DNA from: Paenibacillus lignilyticus
GTDB lineage: Bacteria > Bacillota > Bacilli > Paenibacillales > Paenibacillaceae
Direction: 5' to 3'
DNA length: 64,000 nucleotides
Assembly: GCF_017942085.1 (NCBI RefSeq)
Contig: NZ_JAGKSP010000006.1
Coordinates: 62,001 to 126,000, forward strand
Within the stretch, counting starts at the first letter, position 1; each line of letters begins with the position of its first letter. The notes under the pieces are model-generated. The model made no database searches. It saw only the letters and a program-made list of their open reading frames with translations, and was not told the origin of the DNA. The position numbers and the translations under genes were made by a program. Shown piece after piece: positions 1 to 8,646 of the stretch.

Positions 1-1731
1 TACCCGAAAGGCAGCTTGGCTTCGCATATTCTCGGATATGAGAATAAGGAAGGACAGGCTGTGATGGGGCTTGAAGCCTCACTGGATGACCAGTTGAGAG
101 GCACGGAGGGCGAAATCAAATATGAACGGGACGGCAATGGCGTCATTCTGGAGAATGGCACCGTCAGCTTTAAGCCTTCCGTGGACGGTAAAAATATTAA
201 GCTGACGATTGATACCGAGATCCAGCACTATATCGAAGAAGCGATCAAAGAAACGTATGATAAATATAAGCCGAAGAGCATCACGGCGATTGCGGCGGAC
301 CCGCAAACGATGGAAATTCTCGGTATGGCGAATATGCCTGATTTTGATCCGAACTCCTACTGGACTGCACCGCAAGAGAACTTTTACGATCATTCCATTA
401 AGTCCTTGTACGAGCCGGGTTCGACGTTTAAGATCGTGACGCTGTCAGGCGCCGTTCAGGAAGGCATGTTTAATCCGGAGGAAACCTACAAATCCGGTGC
501 TATTAAAGTGCCCGGCGGCACGATTCATGATATCAACCGTGAAGGCTGGGGAACCATTTCGTTCTTGGAAGGACTGAAAAGGTCCAGTAACGTCGCTTTC
601 ATCAAACTTGGTTACGAACGGCTGAAAGCAGATAAGCTAATGGACTATATTTCGAAGTTCGGCTTCAGTCAGAAGACTGGAATTGAGCTTCCCGGTGAGA
701 TCAAGGGACAGGTTAACTTCAATCCCCGTTATGCTACTGAGGTTGCAACCGCCGCATTCGGACAAGGTAAAGTACTCGTAACTCCGATTCAACAGGTCGC
801 GGCTGTAGCTGCCGTTGCCAATGGCGGCAAGCTGCTCGTGCCGCATCTGGTCAAGGAAATTCAAGATCCGGTTACGAAGAAAGTTGAAGTAATCAAACCG
901 CAGGTTGTCCGTCAGGTCATCACCGAACAAACGGCCAAGAAAGTGGATGAATATTTGGAGCAAGTCGTATCTGACCAGGAGATCGGGTCCGGACGCAGAG
1001 CCTACATTGAAGGCTACCGTGTAGCGGGTAAAACAGGTACGGCGCAGAAAGTTGTCAACGGCGGATATGCGGAAGACAAGTACGTGATTTCCTTTATCGG
1101 CTTCGCGCCGGTAGGCAATCCGAAGATCGTTCTCTACCTTGTCATGGATGAGCCCAATGATCGGTTAGCGTCCGGCGGTACGGTTATGGCGCCCGTATTC
1201 AAGAAGATCGTGCAGCAAAGCCTCCGCCATATGGGCGTCGACCCGGTTACCAAAGTGAAGACAACAGCTTCAAACACGCCGAATCAAGAGCAAACCGTCG
1301 AAATTCCGAACTTGACTAAGCTGGATTTAACGAATGCCAAGAATAAATTGAAATCGAATAAGCTCAATTACGAAGTTGTCGGTAAAGGAAAGACCGTCCT
1401 GCAGCAAATTCCGAAGGCAGGCACGTCAGTCAGTCCGGATCAGCGGATCTATCTCTTAACCGAAGAGAGAACGAAGCTGCCGATTCCGAATATGAAAGGC
1501 TTATCGCTTCGGGACGCGATGGAGATGTGCTCCATTTTGCAAATTCGCGTCATGACGACCGGGGAAGGTTTCGTAACCTCGCAGTCTTTGGCGAAACAGG
1601 GCGATACCAAAGTGCTTAAGCTTGTTCTGTCACCGCCGGCTCAACAAGTCTCCACGCAGACAGGTGACGGAGAAGATCCGACAAAAGAAGGAACTGACAA
1701 CAGCAAATCGGGTACGACTTCTGGGGGATAG
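1..1731 (+). CDS. pbpB: Penicillin-binding protein 2B-type transpeptidase with two PASTA domains (5' end outside window)
   Basis: Class B penicillin-binding protein that cross-links septal peptidoglycan; family members are membrane anchored with the catalytic domain outside the cell. The reading frame is open from base 1, so the N-terminal anchor and part of the dimerisation domain lie upstream. Visible motifs are the SxxK box STFK with its serine codon at 421, the SxN box SSN at 583, and the KTGT box with its lysine codon at 1030. Two PASTA-like segments follow (about 1300-1650), then a charged, Ser/Thr-rich tail. It sits directly before spoVD, as pbpB does in Bacillus, which favours the vegetative division PBP over a sporulation paralogue. 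The SSN box differs from the SCN box of the next gene. Internal ATG codons such as 16 are not the true start. Family call is firm; the exact symbol is inferred from gene order. Confidence 0.93.
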   Translation, partial: YPKGSLASHILGYENKEGQAVMGLEASLDDQLRGTEGEIKYERDGNGVILENGTVSFKPSVDGKNIKLTIDTEIQHYIEEAIKETYDKYKPKSITAIAADPQTMEILGMANMPDFDPNSYWTAPQENFYDHSIKSLYEPGSTFKIVTLSGAVQEGMFNPEETYKSGAIKVPGGTIHDINREGWGTISFLEGLKRSSNVAFIKLGYERLKADKLMDYISKFGFSQKTGIELPGEIKGQVNFNPRYATEVATAAFGQGKVLVTPIQQVAAVAAVANGGKLLVPHLVKEIQDPVTKKVEVIKPQVVRQVITEQTAKKVDEYLEQVVSDQEIGSGRRAYIEGYRVAGKTGTAQKVVNGGYAEDKYVISFIGFAPVGNPKIVLYLVMDEPNDRLASGGTVMAPVFKKIVQQSLRHMGVDPVTKVKTTASNTPNQEQTVEIPNLTKLDLTNAKNKLKSNKLNYEVVGKGKTVLQQIPKAGTSVSPDQRIYLLTEERTKLPIPNMKGLSLRDAMEMCSILQIRVMTTGEGFVTSQSLAKQGDTKVLKLVLSPPAQQVSTQTGDGEDPTKEGTDNSKSGTTSGG

Positions 1732-1752
1732 GCTTGTTCTAACCCCCTTTTT
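1723..1752 (+). terminator. Weak terminator overlapping the pbpB stop codon
   Basis: GGGGG at 1723-1727 can pair with CCCCC at 1743-1747, followed directly by a T-run. The stem is only about 5 bp and its left arm overlaps the end of pbpB. It may partially terminate before spoVD, which needs sporulation-specific expression, but it is weak. Confidence 0.35.
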
Positions 1753-1826
1753 CTTTGAATAGGCTTGGATTAGGAAACGGATGGACGAACGTTCCCGTTT
1801 TACGAGCTATTCGGAGGGGATGTTAA

Positions 1827-3767
1827 GTGAAGGTTTCGAGTGTGACGATCAGGCGCAGGCTGTTTACGGCGCTTCTTATTGGCATTCTTGCATTCTCGCT
1901 TCTGGCAGGACGATTGGGTTATGTGCAGCTGTGGAAAGGCGAGGAGCTGGCAGCAAAGGCGGAGGATTCCTGGCGCAGGGAAATCCCTTTCTCGGCGAAG
2001 CGGGGCGAGATCTTGGACCGAAACGGCTCGATGCTTGCGTATAATATAAGCTCACCTACCGTTATGGCGATACCGGCGCAGATTAAGGATGCCAAGTCGA
2101 CTGCCGCTCAGCTTGCCGGCGTATTGGATATGTCGGAGGATGTAATCTATACAACGATCAAGAAGAAGCAGATGATTGTCAGTCTTAAGCCCGGCGGTCG
2201 CAAAATCACAACGGAGAAAGCGCAGCAAATTCGGGATCTTAATTTGCCCGGAATCGTGGTAGCCGAAGACAACAAACGCTATTATCCGCTCGGAAGCTTC
2301 GCTTCGCATGTGCTCGGATTTACCGGTATCGACAATCAAGGTTTAACCGGCATTGAAGCCAAGTATGACAATATGCTCGAAGGCATCAACGGAAATATAT
2401 CCTTCCTATCAACGGCCGGAGGCGGGCAGATGCCCGGTTCTGGGGATACCTATTTGGAGCCCAAAGACGGACTTAACTTAGAGCTTACGATAGACAAGCA
2501 GATTCAGACGATTATGGAGCGGGAGCTTGATCAAGCCATGGTCAAGTTTCAAGCAGATGACATCATTGCCATTGCAATGGACCCAACGAACGGCGAGATT
2601 CTCGGAATGGCCAGCAGGCCAACCTACGAACCGGACAAATACCGCGAGGTTGATCCGGCGATCTACAATCGGAATCTGCCGATTTGGATGACGTACGAGC
2701 CGGGGTCCACGTTCAAGATCATCACGCTGGCAGCCGCTCTCGAAGAAGGCAAAGTGAATCTCACAGGCGAGCATTTCTTTGATCCGGGAGCTGTTGAAAT
2801 CGGCGGGGCCAGGCTGCGCTGCTGGAAGAAAGGCGGCCATGGCAGCCAAACCTTCCTTGAAGTGGTGCAAAATTCTTGTAACCCGGGCTTCGTAGCGCTC
2901 GGCAACAGACTTGGCAAAGAGAAGCTGTTCGATTATATTAAGAACTTCGGCTTCGGTAAAAAGACCGGCATCGACCTCGGCGGCGAGGAGAACGGGATTA
3001 TGTTCAAAATGAGCCAGGTCGGCCCTGTGGAGCTTGCGACTACCGCATTCGGCCAAGGGGTGTCGGTTACACCGATCCAACAGATCACGGCTGTTTCGGC
3101 GGCGATCAACGGGGGTACACTGTATAAGCCGCATGTCGCCAAATCATGGATTAATCCGGAGACGGGCGATACCGTAAGCACGGTACAGCCGGAAGTGGTG
3201 CGGAACGTCATATCCGAGAAAACGAGCAAGCAGGTGCGAGAAGCGCTGGAGAGCGTCGTTGCCAAGGGAACAGGGCGCAATGCTTTCATAGACGGCTATC
3301 GTGTCGGAGGCAAGACGGGTACTGCGCAGAAGGTTATCAACGGCCGGTATTCGCCGAATGAGCATATCGTTTCCTTCATCGGCTTCGCGCCGGCGGACGA
3401 TCCGAAGATTGTTGTTTATGTCGCAGTCGATAACCCGCAAGGCATTCAGTTCGGGGGCGTCGTTGCCGCGCCGATTGTACACAATATTTTGGAAGATGCA
3501 TTGCCGTACATGGGCGTTGCGCCGCGGAAGGATCAGCTCAGCAAAGAGTATAAATACGGTGAAACACCGATCGTGGAAGTGCCGAACCTCATCGGCAAGA
3601 CCGTCTCTGATATCTATGAAGATTTGAATATGAACTTCAACCTTACCTCGGCGGGTAGCGGCGACACGGTAATCAGGCAGTCCCCTGCAGCGGGCACGCG
3701 AGTCGATCGAGGGTCAACCATCCGGATTTATTTAGCAAAAGACGATGATGAAAGCTCTGTTCGCTGA
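1827..3767 (+). CDS. spoVD: Stage V sporulation protein D, spore-cortex transpeptidase
   Basis: Sporulation-specific class B penicillin-binding protein needed for spore cortex peptidoglycan; acts in the outer forespore membrane facing the intermembrane space. It has 646 residues: an N-terminal membrane segment (about 10-30), a dimerisation domain, a transpeptidase domain with STFK (Ser294), SCN and KTGTAQ, and a single C-terminal PASTA domain (about 580-638). Cys332 and Cys351 flank the active site 19 residues apart. In B. subtilis SpoVD cysteines at these positions form the disulfide that switches the enzyme off until StoA reduces it. That pair, plus one PASTA domain, separates it from the upstream pbpB product. 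The start is GTG 1827 with GGAGGGG at 1813. It is followed by murE after about 105 bp. Confidence 0.95.
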   Translation: MKVSSVTIRRRLFTALLIGILAFSLLAGRLGYVQLWKGEELAAKAEDSWRREIPFSAKRGEILDRNGSMLAYNISSPTVMAIPAQIKDAKSTAAQLAGVLDMSEDVIYTTIKKKQMIVSLKPGGRKITTEKAQQIRDLNLPGIVVAEDNKRYYPLGSFASHVLGFTGIDNQGLTGIEAKYDNMLEGINGNISFLSTAGGGQMPGSGDTYLEPKDGLNLELTIDKQIQTIMERELDQAMVKFQADDIIAIAMDPTNGEILGMASRPTYEPDKYREVDPAIYNRNLPIWMTYEPGSTFKIITLAAALEEGKVNLTGEHFFDPGAVEIGGARLRCWKKGGHGSQTFLEVVQNSCNPGFVALGNRLGKEKLFDYIKNFGFGKKTGIDLGGEENGIMFKMSQVGPVELATTAFGQGVSVTPIQQITAVSAAINGGTLYKPHVAKSWINPETGDTVSTVQPEVVRNVISEKTSKQVREALESVVAKGTGRNAFIDGYRVGGKTGTAQKVINGRYSPNEHIVSFIGFAPADDPKIVVYVAVDNPQGIQFGGVVAAPIVHNILEDALPYMGVAPRKDQLSKEYKYGETPIVEVPNLIGKTVSDIYEDLNMNFNLTSAGSGDTVIRQSPAAGTRVDRGSTIRIYLAKDDDESSVR

Positions 3768-3872
3768 CTATAATGAGTATAGATAGATGAAGTAGGCCGC
3801 GACCCAATTTTGCTGCTTCTTCATAGGCGGCCCTGCGCAGATTTGATCTGCTCACGGGAGGGGACTTAAGCG

Positions 3873-5357
3873 ATGCGTGTGGAACACTTGGCTGCACTGC
3901 TGCTCACATCTGTTCTTGTCGGCGAAGGGACCGCGGAGGTTGGTGGTATTGAGACCGATTCCCGCCGCGTCTTGCCCGGCTGCGTCTTTATCTGTTTGCG
4001 TGGACATAAGGTCGATGGGCATGAATATGCCGCTGAAGCTGTTGCCAAAGGGGCTGTTGCCCTGGTTGTGGAGAGGCAGCTTGATCTGCCCATCCCACAG
4101 CTGATCGTCAAAGACAGCCGATATGCGATGGCCGTGATCGCCAATTCCTATTTTGATTATCCGAGCCGTAAGCTGAGATTGATCGGCGTTACGGGTACGA
4201 ACGGCAAAACAACGACAACGTATTTAATTGAGAAAATATTGAGCGATGCCGGGTTCAGCACCGGCGTTATCGGAACGGTAGAAATGCGCTACGCCGGCCA
4301 ATCGCTGCCGATGTCGGGAACGACGCCCGAAGCGCTGGAGCTGCAGCGTTCGCTTGCTGCCATGGCCGAGGCCGGGACGGAATACTGCGTCATGGAAGTT
4401 TCCTCGCATGCGCTGGAGCAGGGACGGGTAAAAGGAAGCCGCTACCGGATCGCGATCTTCACGAATCTGACGCAGGATCATCTCGACTATCATGCCACGA
4501 TGGAGCGGTATGCTTCAGCGAAGGGCCTATTGTTCTCCCGACTCGGCAATGAATTCGGACGTGCGCCGGAGGACCGGTTGTTCGCGGTGCTGAATGCCGA
4601 TGATGAAGCCTCGCCGAAGTACGCAGATGTTACTGCAGCTGAGGTTGTTACGTACGGCATCGATCATGATGCGGACGTACGTGCCGACAAAGTTCGAATA
4701 ACTGCGCACGGGACTGCTTTTCATGTGGAAACGTTCGCCGGCTCAGCGGATATTACGCTGCGTATGGCCGGTAAATATAATGTGTACAATGCGTTAAGCG
4801 CCATCAGCGCTGCTCTGATTGAAGGGGTGTCGCTGAAACAGATCAAGCAAAGCCTGGAAGACATCCCCGGTGTTCCGGGTCGTGTCGAGTCGGTGCAAGC
4901 CGGACAGAAGTTCGCGGTCATTGTGGATTACGCGCATACGCCGGACGGGTTGCAGAACGTGCTTACCGCCGTAAAGGAATTCGCAGTTGGCCGCGTCATT
5001 TGTGTCTTTGGCTGCGGGGGTGACCGTGACCGGACGAAACGGCCTCTGATGGGTCAGATAGCCGCGCAGCTTGCGGATTATTGCATCATTACATCGGATA
5101 ATCCCCGTACGGAGGATCCCGAACGTATCCTGCTGGACGTTCTGGCAGGACTTGAACAGGACGCTGCCGCGGCGAATCGTTACGAGCTGCTGGTTGACCG
5201 CAGAGAGGCGATACAAAAAGCGGTTGAAATGGCGAGGCGTGACGATGTAGTATTAATTGCGGGGAAAGGCCACGAAACCTATCAGGATATCGGTGGCGTC
5301 AAATATGACTTTGACGACCGCGAGGTGGCAAAAGAAGCGATAAGGAGTCTTTCATAG
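3873..5357 (+). CDS. murE: UDP-N-acetylmuramoyl-L-alanyl-D-glutamate--2,6-diaminopimelate ligase
   Basis: Cytoplasmic ATP-dependent ligase that adds the third residue of the peptidoglycan stem peptide. The 494-residue protein shows the Mur ligase N-terminal substrate domain, the ATP P-loop GVTGTNGKTTTT (about residues 108-119), the central domain with an SSHALEQGR stretch, and the C-terminal domain. The DNPR motif at residues 409-412 is the signature of meso-diaminopimelate specificity (lysine-adding MurE enzymes differ here), so the wall is predicted to be DAP-type. ATG 3873 is preceded by a strong GGGAGGGGA at about 3856. The stop overlaps the murF start by one base, giving tight coupling. 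DapL, encoded later in this window, supplies the DAP precursor. Confidence 0.97.
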   Translation: MRVEHLAALLLTSVLVGEGTAEVGGIETDSRRVLPGCVFICLRGHKVDGHEYAAEAVAKGAVALVVERQLDLPIPQLIVKDSRYAMAVIANSYFDYPSRKLRLIGVTGTNGKTTTTYLIEKILSDAGFSTGVIGTVEMRYAGQSLPMSGTTPEALELQRSLAAMAEAGTEYCVMEVSSHALEQGRVKGSRYRIAIFTNLTQDHLDYHATMERYASAKGLLFSRLGNEFGRAPEDRLFAVLNADDEASPKYADVTAAEVVTYGIDHDADVRADKVRITAHGTAFHVETFAGSADITLRMAGKYNVYNALSAISAALIEGVSLKQIKQSLEDIPGVPGRVESVQAGQKFAVIVDYAHTPDGLQNVLTAVKEFAVGRVICVFGCGGDRDRTKRPLMGQIAAQLADYCIITSDNPRTEDPERILLDVLAGLEQDAAAANRYELLVDRREAIQKAVEMARRDDVVLIAGKGHETYQDIGGVKYDFDDREVAKEAIRSLS

Positions 5358-6763
5358 TGATTACACGTAAATTAAGCGCGATTGCCGCCATGTGCGGTGG
5401 AACGATACAAAACGATACAGATGCCGGCAGCATTCAAATTGCCGGCGTCTCCATTAACTCCCGGCGCATGTCGCCGGGACAATTGTTCATTCCGATCAAA
5501 GGCGATAACTTTGACGGACATGATTTTGCGAGCGGCGCAATAGAAGGCGGCGCAGTCGCTACGCTGTGGCAGCGGGATAAAGCACTTCCTGCAGCGCTGG
5601 CGAGCGGAGTGCCCCTTATTCTGGTGGACGACACAACCGAAGCGCTGCAGAAGCTTGCTTCTGCCTATCGCGACGAATTGCAGGTGCGTGTTGTAGGGGT
5701 TACAGGCAGCAATGGCAAAACGACGACAAAAGATATGGTCGCGGCGCTGCTGTCGGGCTTTTTTCGCGTGCATAAAACAGATGGCAACTATAACAACCAT
5801 ATCGGCTTGCCGCTGACGTTGCTCGCGTTAGAAGAAGGCGTGGAGGTTGTTGTGCTGGAGATGGGGATGAGCGGGTTCGGCGAGATCGATCTGCTGACTC
5901 GGCTTGCGAAACCCGATGTTGCGATCATTACGAATATCGGCGAATCTCATATGCTCCAGCTTGGTTCACGTGCAGGCATCACCCAAGCGAAGCTTGAAAT
6001 TGTGGCCGGCTTGAAACAAGGCGGACTGCTGCTAATCAATGGCGATGAACCGCTTCTGCATGAGGGGCTTAAGAACGTTTCACTGCCGGAAAACACTGAA
6101 GTACAAACCTTCGGACTGCAGGAAGGGAATCGTTGGGCGGCTGAGCACGTGATCGTGAACGCTACGACTTCGAGCTTCGATGTTCGCGGCGATAATGGGC
6201 TTCAGCTCGTTGAACTTCCCGTGGCGGGGGTGCATAATGTATCGAATGCGCTCGCTGCGATTGCCACAGCGAAGAAATTTGGGCTGCCCGATGATGTGAT
6301 CCGCAAAGGATTTGCCGGGCTGAAGCTGACAGCGATGCGCATTGAGCCGGGTGTTGCGTATAATGGAGCAATGCTACTTAATGATGCCTACAATGCCAGT
6401 CCGACTTCCGTCCGCGCGGCGATTGATCTCGTAGCAGGTCTGTCCGGTTATCACTGCAAATGGCTCGTCCTCGGCGATATGCTGGAGCTCGGACCGGATG
6501 AAGAAGCGATGCATGCTGAAATCGGCGCCTATGTGAATCCGTCGAAAGCGGATCGGGTACTGACATTCGGCAAGCTTTCGCTCCATATCGCCTCAGAAGC
6601 GGCTAAGCAATTTAGCGACGCCGATCGTGTAAAGGCATTCGAAGACAAGCAACAACTTATAGAATGGCTCCGCGCACATTTGGTGCCGGAAGATCTCGTA
6701 CTGGTGAAAGGATCCCGCGGCATGCGCATGGAAGAAATTATCCATGACCTGCAGCGTGCATAG
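5357..6763 (+). CDS. murF: UDP-N-acetylmuramoyl-tripeptide--D-alanyl-D-alanine ligase
   Basis: Cytoplasmic ligase that adds D-Ala-D-Ala to the UDP-MurNAc tripeptide, completing the pentapeptide. The 468-residue protein has the Mur ligase fold: N-terminal domain with the NSRRMSPGQLFIPIKG stretch typical of MurF, the P-loop GVTGSNGKTTTK (about residues 113-124), and a C-terminal domain with DAYNASPTS. GTG 5357 overlaps the murE stop (TAGTG), with AAGGAG at 5342 inside the end of murE, so translation is coupled. In B. subtilis murF lies elsewhere; here it is inside the dcw cluster between murE and mraY. Confidence 0.96.
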   Translation: MITRKLSAIAAMCGGTIQNDTDAGSIQIAGVSINSRRMSPGQLFIPIKGDNFDGHDFASGAIEGGAVATLWQRDKALPAALASGVPLILVDDTTEALQKLASAYRDELQVRVVGVTGSNGKTTTKDMVAALLSGFFRVHKTDGNYNNHIGLPLTLLALEEGVEVVVLEMGMSGFGEIDLLTRLAKPDVAIITNIGESHMLQLGSRAGITQAKLEIVAGLKQGGLLLINGDEPLLHEGLKNVSLPENTEVQTFGLQEGNRWAAEHVIVNATTSSFDVRGDNGLQLVELPVAGVHNVSNALAAIATAKKFGLPDDVIRKGFAGLKLTAMRIEPGVAYNGAMLLNDAYNASPTSVRAAIDLVAGLSGYHCKWLVLGDMLELGPDEEAMHAEIGAYVNPSKADRVLTFGKLSLHIASEAAKQFSDADRVKAFEDKQQLIEWLRAHLVPEDLVLVKGSRGMRMEEIIHDLQRA

Positions 6764-6773
6764 AGGTGAAATT

Positions 6774-7730
6774 ATGGACGTAAAGGTCATTCTTCTGTCA
6801 ATCGGCGCTTCCTTCATGCTTGCATTACTGTTCGGACCTTTGTTCATTCCGCTGCTGAAACGGTTAAAATTCGGCCAGCAGATCCGTACAGACGGCCCGC
6901 AAAGCCATCTGAAGAAATCAGGGACCCCGACGATGGGCGGCATCATTATCATGCTGGCCGTGCTGCTGGCGTTTCTGAAGTTCTCGGATAAAACGTCTTC
7001 CTTCTGGGTGCTGCTCGTTGCATCGCTCGGCTTTGGGCTGGTCGGATTTCTGGATGATTATATCAAAATCGTATTTAAACGGTCGCTTGGCCTAACGGCG
7101 ATGCAAAAGCTCGTCGGCCAGCTGATTTTTTCCGTAATTATATGTGTACTGCTCTATCAAATGAATCACAGCACGGTGATCGGCATTCCAGGGACATCCG
7201 CGGAGCTTGATTTCGGATGGTTCTACTATCCGTTTGTCGTTATCATGCTGTTCGCCACAACCAATGCGGTTAACTTCACGGACGGCGTTGACGGATTGTT
7301 GGCAGGGACAGGCGCAGTGGCGTTCACGGCTTTCGCGATCCTTGCACTCCATGCCAGCGAACACGAGTCGGCGATCTTCTCGGCTACGATGATCGGCGCG
7401 ATGCTGGGCTTCTTGATCTTCAACGCACATCCGGCCAAGGTGTTCATGGGCGATACAGGCTCACTGGGCATCGGAGGCGGTATGGCGGCTGTGGCGATTC
7501 TGACAAAAACCGAAATCCTGCTGGTCATTATCGGCGGCGTTTTTGTTCTGGAGATGCTGTCGGTTATACTGCAAGTAGGCTCTTTCAAACTGCGAGGCAA
7601 ACGTATTTTCAAAATGAGCCCGATCCATCATCATTTTGAATTGTCCGGCTGGTCCGAGTGGAAGGTTGTTACTTCCTTCTGGTTCGTCGGCATCGTGTTC
7701 GCCGCGATCGGCTTGCTTCTGGGGCGATAA
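6774..7730 (+). CDS. mraY: Phospho-N-acetylmuramoyl-pentapeptide-transferase
   Basis: Polytopic membrane enzyme that transfers phospho-MurNAc-pentapeptide to undecaprenyl phosphate, making lipid I. I place the start at ATG 6774 (318 residues), behind AGAGGTGA at 6762; an in-frame ATG at 6744 lies inside murF and lacks a ribosome site. About ten hydrophobic helices are visible. Family motifs are the FLDDYIK loop with catalytic aspartates, NAVNFTDGVDGL, the MGDTGS loop, and the C-terminal histidine loop MSPIHHHFELSG. It starts 10 bp after murF. It is followed by a repeat-filled gap rather than by murD directly. Confidence 0.97.
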   Translation: MDVKVILLSIGASFMLALLFGPLFIPLLKRLKFGQQIRTDGPQSHLKKSGTPTMGGIIIMLAVLLAFLKFSDKTSSFWVLLVASLGFGLVGFLDDYIKIVFKRSLGLTAMQKLVGQLIFSVIICVLLYQMNHSTVIGIPGTSAELDFGWFYYPFVVIMLFATTNAVNFTDGVDGLLAGTGAVAFTAFAILALHASEHESAIFSATMIGAMLGFLIFNAHPAKVFMGDTGSLGIGGGMAAVAILTKTEILLVIIGGVFVLEMLSVILQVGSFKLRGKRIFKMSPIHHHFELSGWSEWKVVTSFWFVGIVFAAIGLLLGR

Positions 7731-7804
7731 GGCCTTTGAAATACAGTGGCGCTGGAAGTACGCCGCTGCGCGTGCGGATCATTGTTTCGATCGCTGTTGT
7801 CCGT

Positions 7805-7847
7805 CGGAATTCTTTGAATTTATAACCGATTTATCGGTTGAATTCCG
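7805..7847. repeat. Nested inverted repeat after mraY
   Basis: Outer arms CGGAATTC (7805-7812) and GAATTCCG (7840-7847) enclose inner arms AACCGAT (7824-7830) and ATCGGTT (7833-7839) around a TT loop, with an 11-nt bulge on the left side. There is no T-run, so it is not a classical terminator. Function unknown. Confidence 0.6.
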
Positions 7848-7854
7848 CCTGACA

Positions 7855-7902
7855 ATGGATGAATGGTTTGCATGGCTTGTACCATGCAAATCATTCATCC
7901 AT
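7855..7902. repeat. Long 21-bp inverted repeat (hairpin) after mraY
   Basis: Bases 7855-7875 are the reverse complement of 7882-7902 except for one position that can form G-U in RNA, around a 6-nt loop. The predicted hairpin is very stable but has no T-run. It might protect the 3' end of the upstream mur transcript, or be part of a mobile intergenic repeat. Confidence 0.7.
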
Positions 7903-7969
7903 GGCAAACGACCGCTGACGCTTCTACACAACGACCGCCCGCTCCGATCTTGTACCCGGCTTTTCATTT

Positions 7970-8057
7970 AAAGTCCTGAAGGGACAAGGTAGCGCAGCTG
8001 CCGACACGCACTCAAAGTCCCGTTAGGGACAAGGTAGCGCAGCTGCCGACAACTAAC
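7970..8057. repeat. Two tandem 44-bp direct repeats
   Basis: The units begin at 7970 and 8014, both with AAAGTCC, and share AGGGACAAGGTAGCGCAGCT before diverging slightly. There are only two copies with no spacer pattern, so this is not a CRISPR. They lie just upstream of the larger tandem duplication and form part of the same non-coding block. Confidence 0.7.
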
Positions 8058-8066
8058 CCTGCGCGG

Positions 8067-8333
8067 AAATGGGAGCGTGTCCCGGAGGGACGAAAGCGGG
8101 CTACGCGATAGGTCGCAACAACGACGCGTCTCTGTAGCCCAAACGTTCTTCCGTGACGAAGTCAACAGGTCACAAGGGAGCGCCAAAATGAAAGTTAGTC
8201 CCGCGAGGGACTTCGAGCACCCCCACCAACCGGAGCTAGGAGCGTCTCTGACACTCGAACGTTATACCTTCCGGGTGTCCAGAGGGCCGAGGCCCTCGGG
8301 GTCCCCCTTTCAAAGGGGGATTTAGGGGGATTG
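8067..8333. repeat. 267-bp tandem direct repeat, copy 1
   Basis: A 267-base unit, repeated at 8339-8605 with a single difference (A at 8290, G at 8562). It contains internal inverted repeats, including GAGGGCC/GGCCCTC and CCCCCTTT/AAAGGGGG, and ends in a GGGGATT-rich tail. Open frames cross it on both strands but are repeat-generated and have no ribosome binding sites. It reads as an intergenic repeat family element, not a gene. Confidence 0.85.
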
Positions 8334-8338
8334 ACTAC

Positions 8339-8605
8339 AAATGGGAGCGTGTCCCGGAGGGACGAAAGCGGGCTACGCGATAGGTCGCAACAACGACGCG
8401 TCTCTGTAGCCCAAACGTTCTTCCGTGACGAAGTCAACAGGTCACAAGGGAGCGCCAAAATGAAAGTTAGTCCCGCGAGGGACTTCGAGCACCCCCACCA
8501 ACCGGAGCTAGGAGCGTCTCTGACACTCGAACGTTATACCTTCCGGGTGTCCAGAGGGCCGGGGCCCTCGGGGTCCCCCTTTCAAAGGGGGATTTAGGGG
8601 GATTG
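8339..8605. repeat. 267-bp tandem direct repeat, copy 2
   Basis: Second copy of the unit at 8067-8333, separated by 5 bases. The near-perfect identity implies recent duplication or gene conversion. After it, a short echo of the AGGGGGATTG tail appears again at about 8612-8622 before the murD ribosome site. Confidence 0.85.
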
Positions 8606-8646
8606 TCCCTCTAGGGGGATTGTCAATTGAAGGAGTGGTTACATAT

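Noticed and set aside
7968..8597. Several 60-90 codon open frames on both strands of the mraY-murD gap, some duplicated
   Set aside because: They follow the 267-bp repeat, occur in antisense pairs, and have no ribosome binding sites; they are by-products of repeat DNA.
7970..8605. Possible CRISPR array
   Set aside because: Only two 44-bp and two 267-bp tandem units, without unique equal-length spacers and without cas genes.
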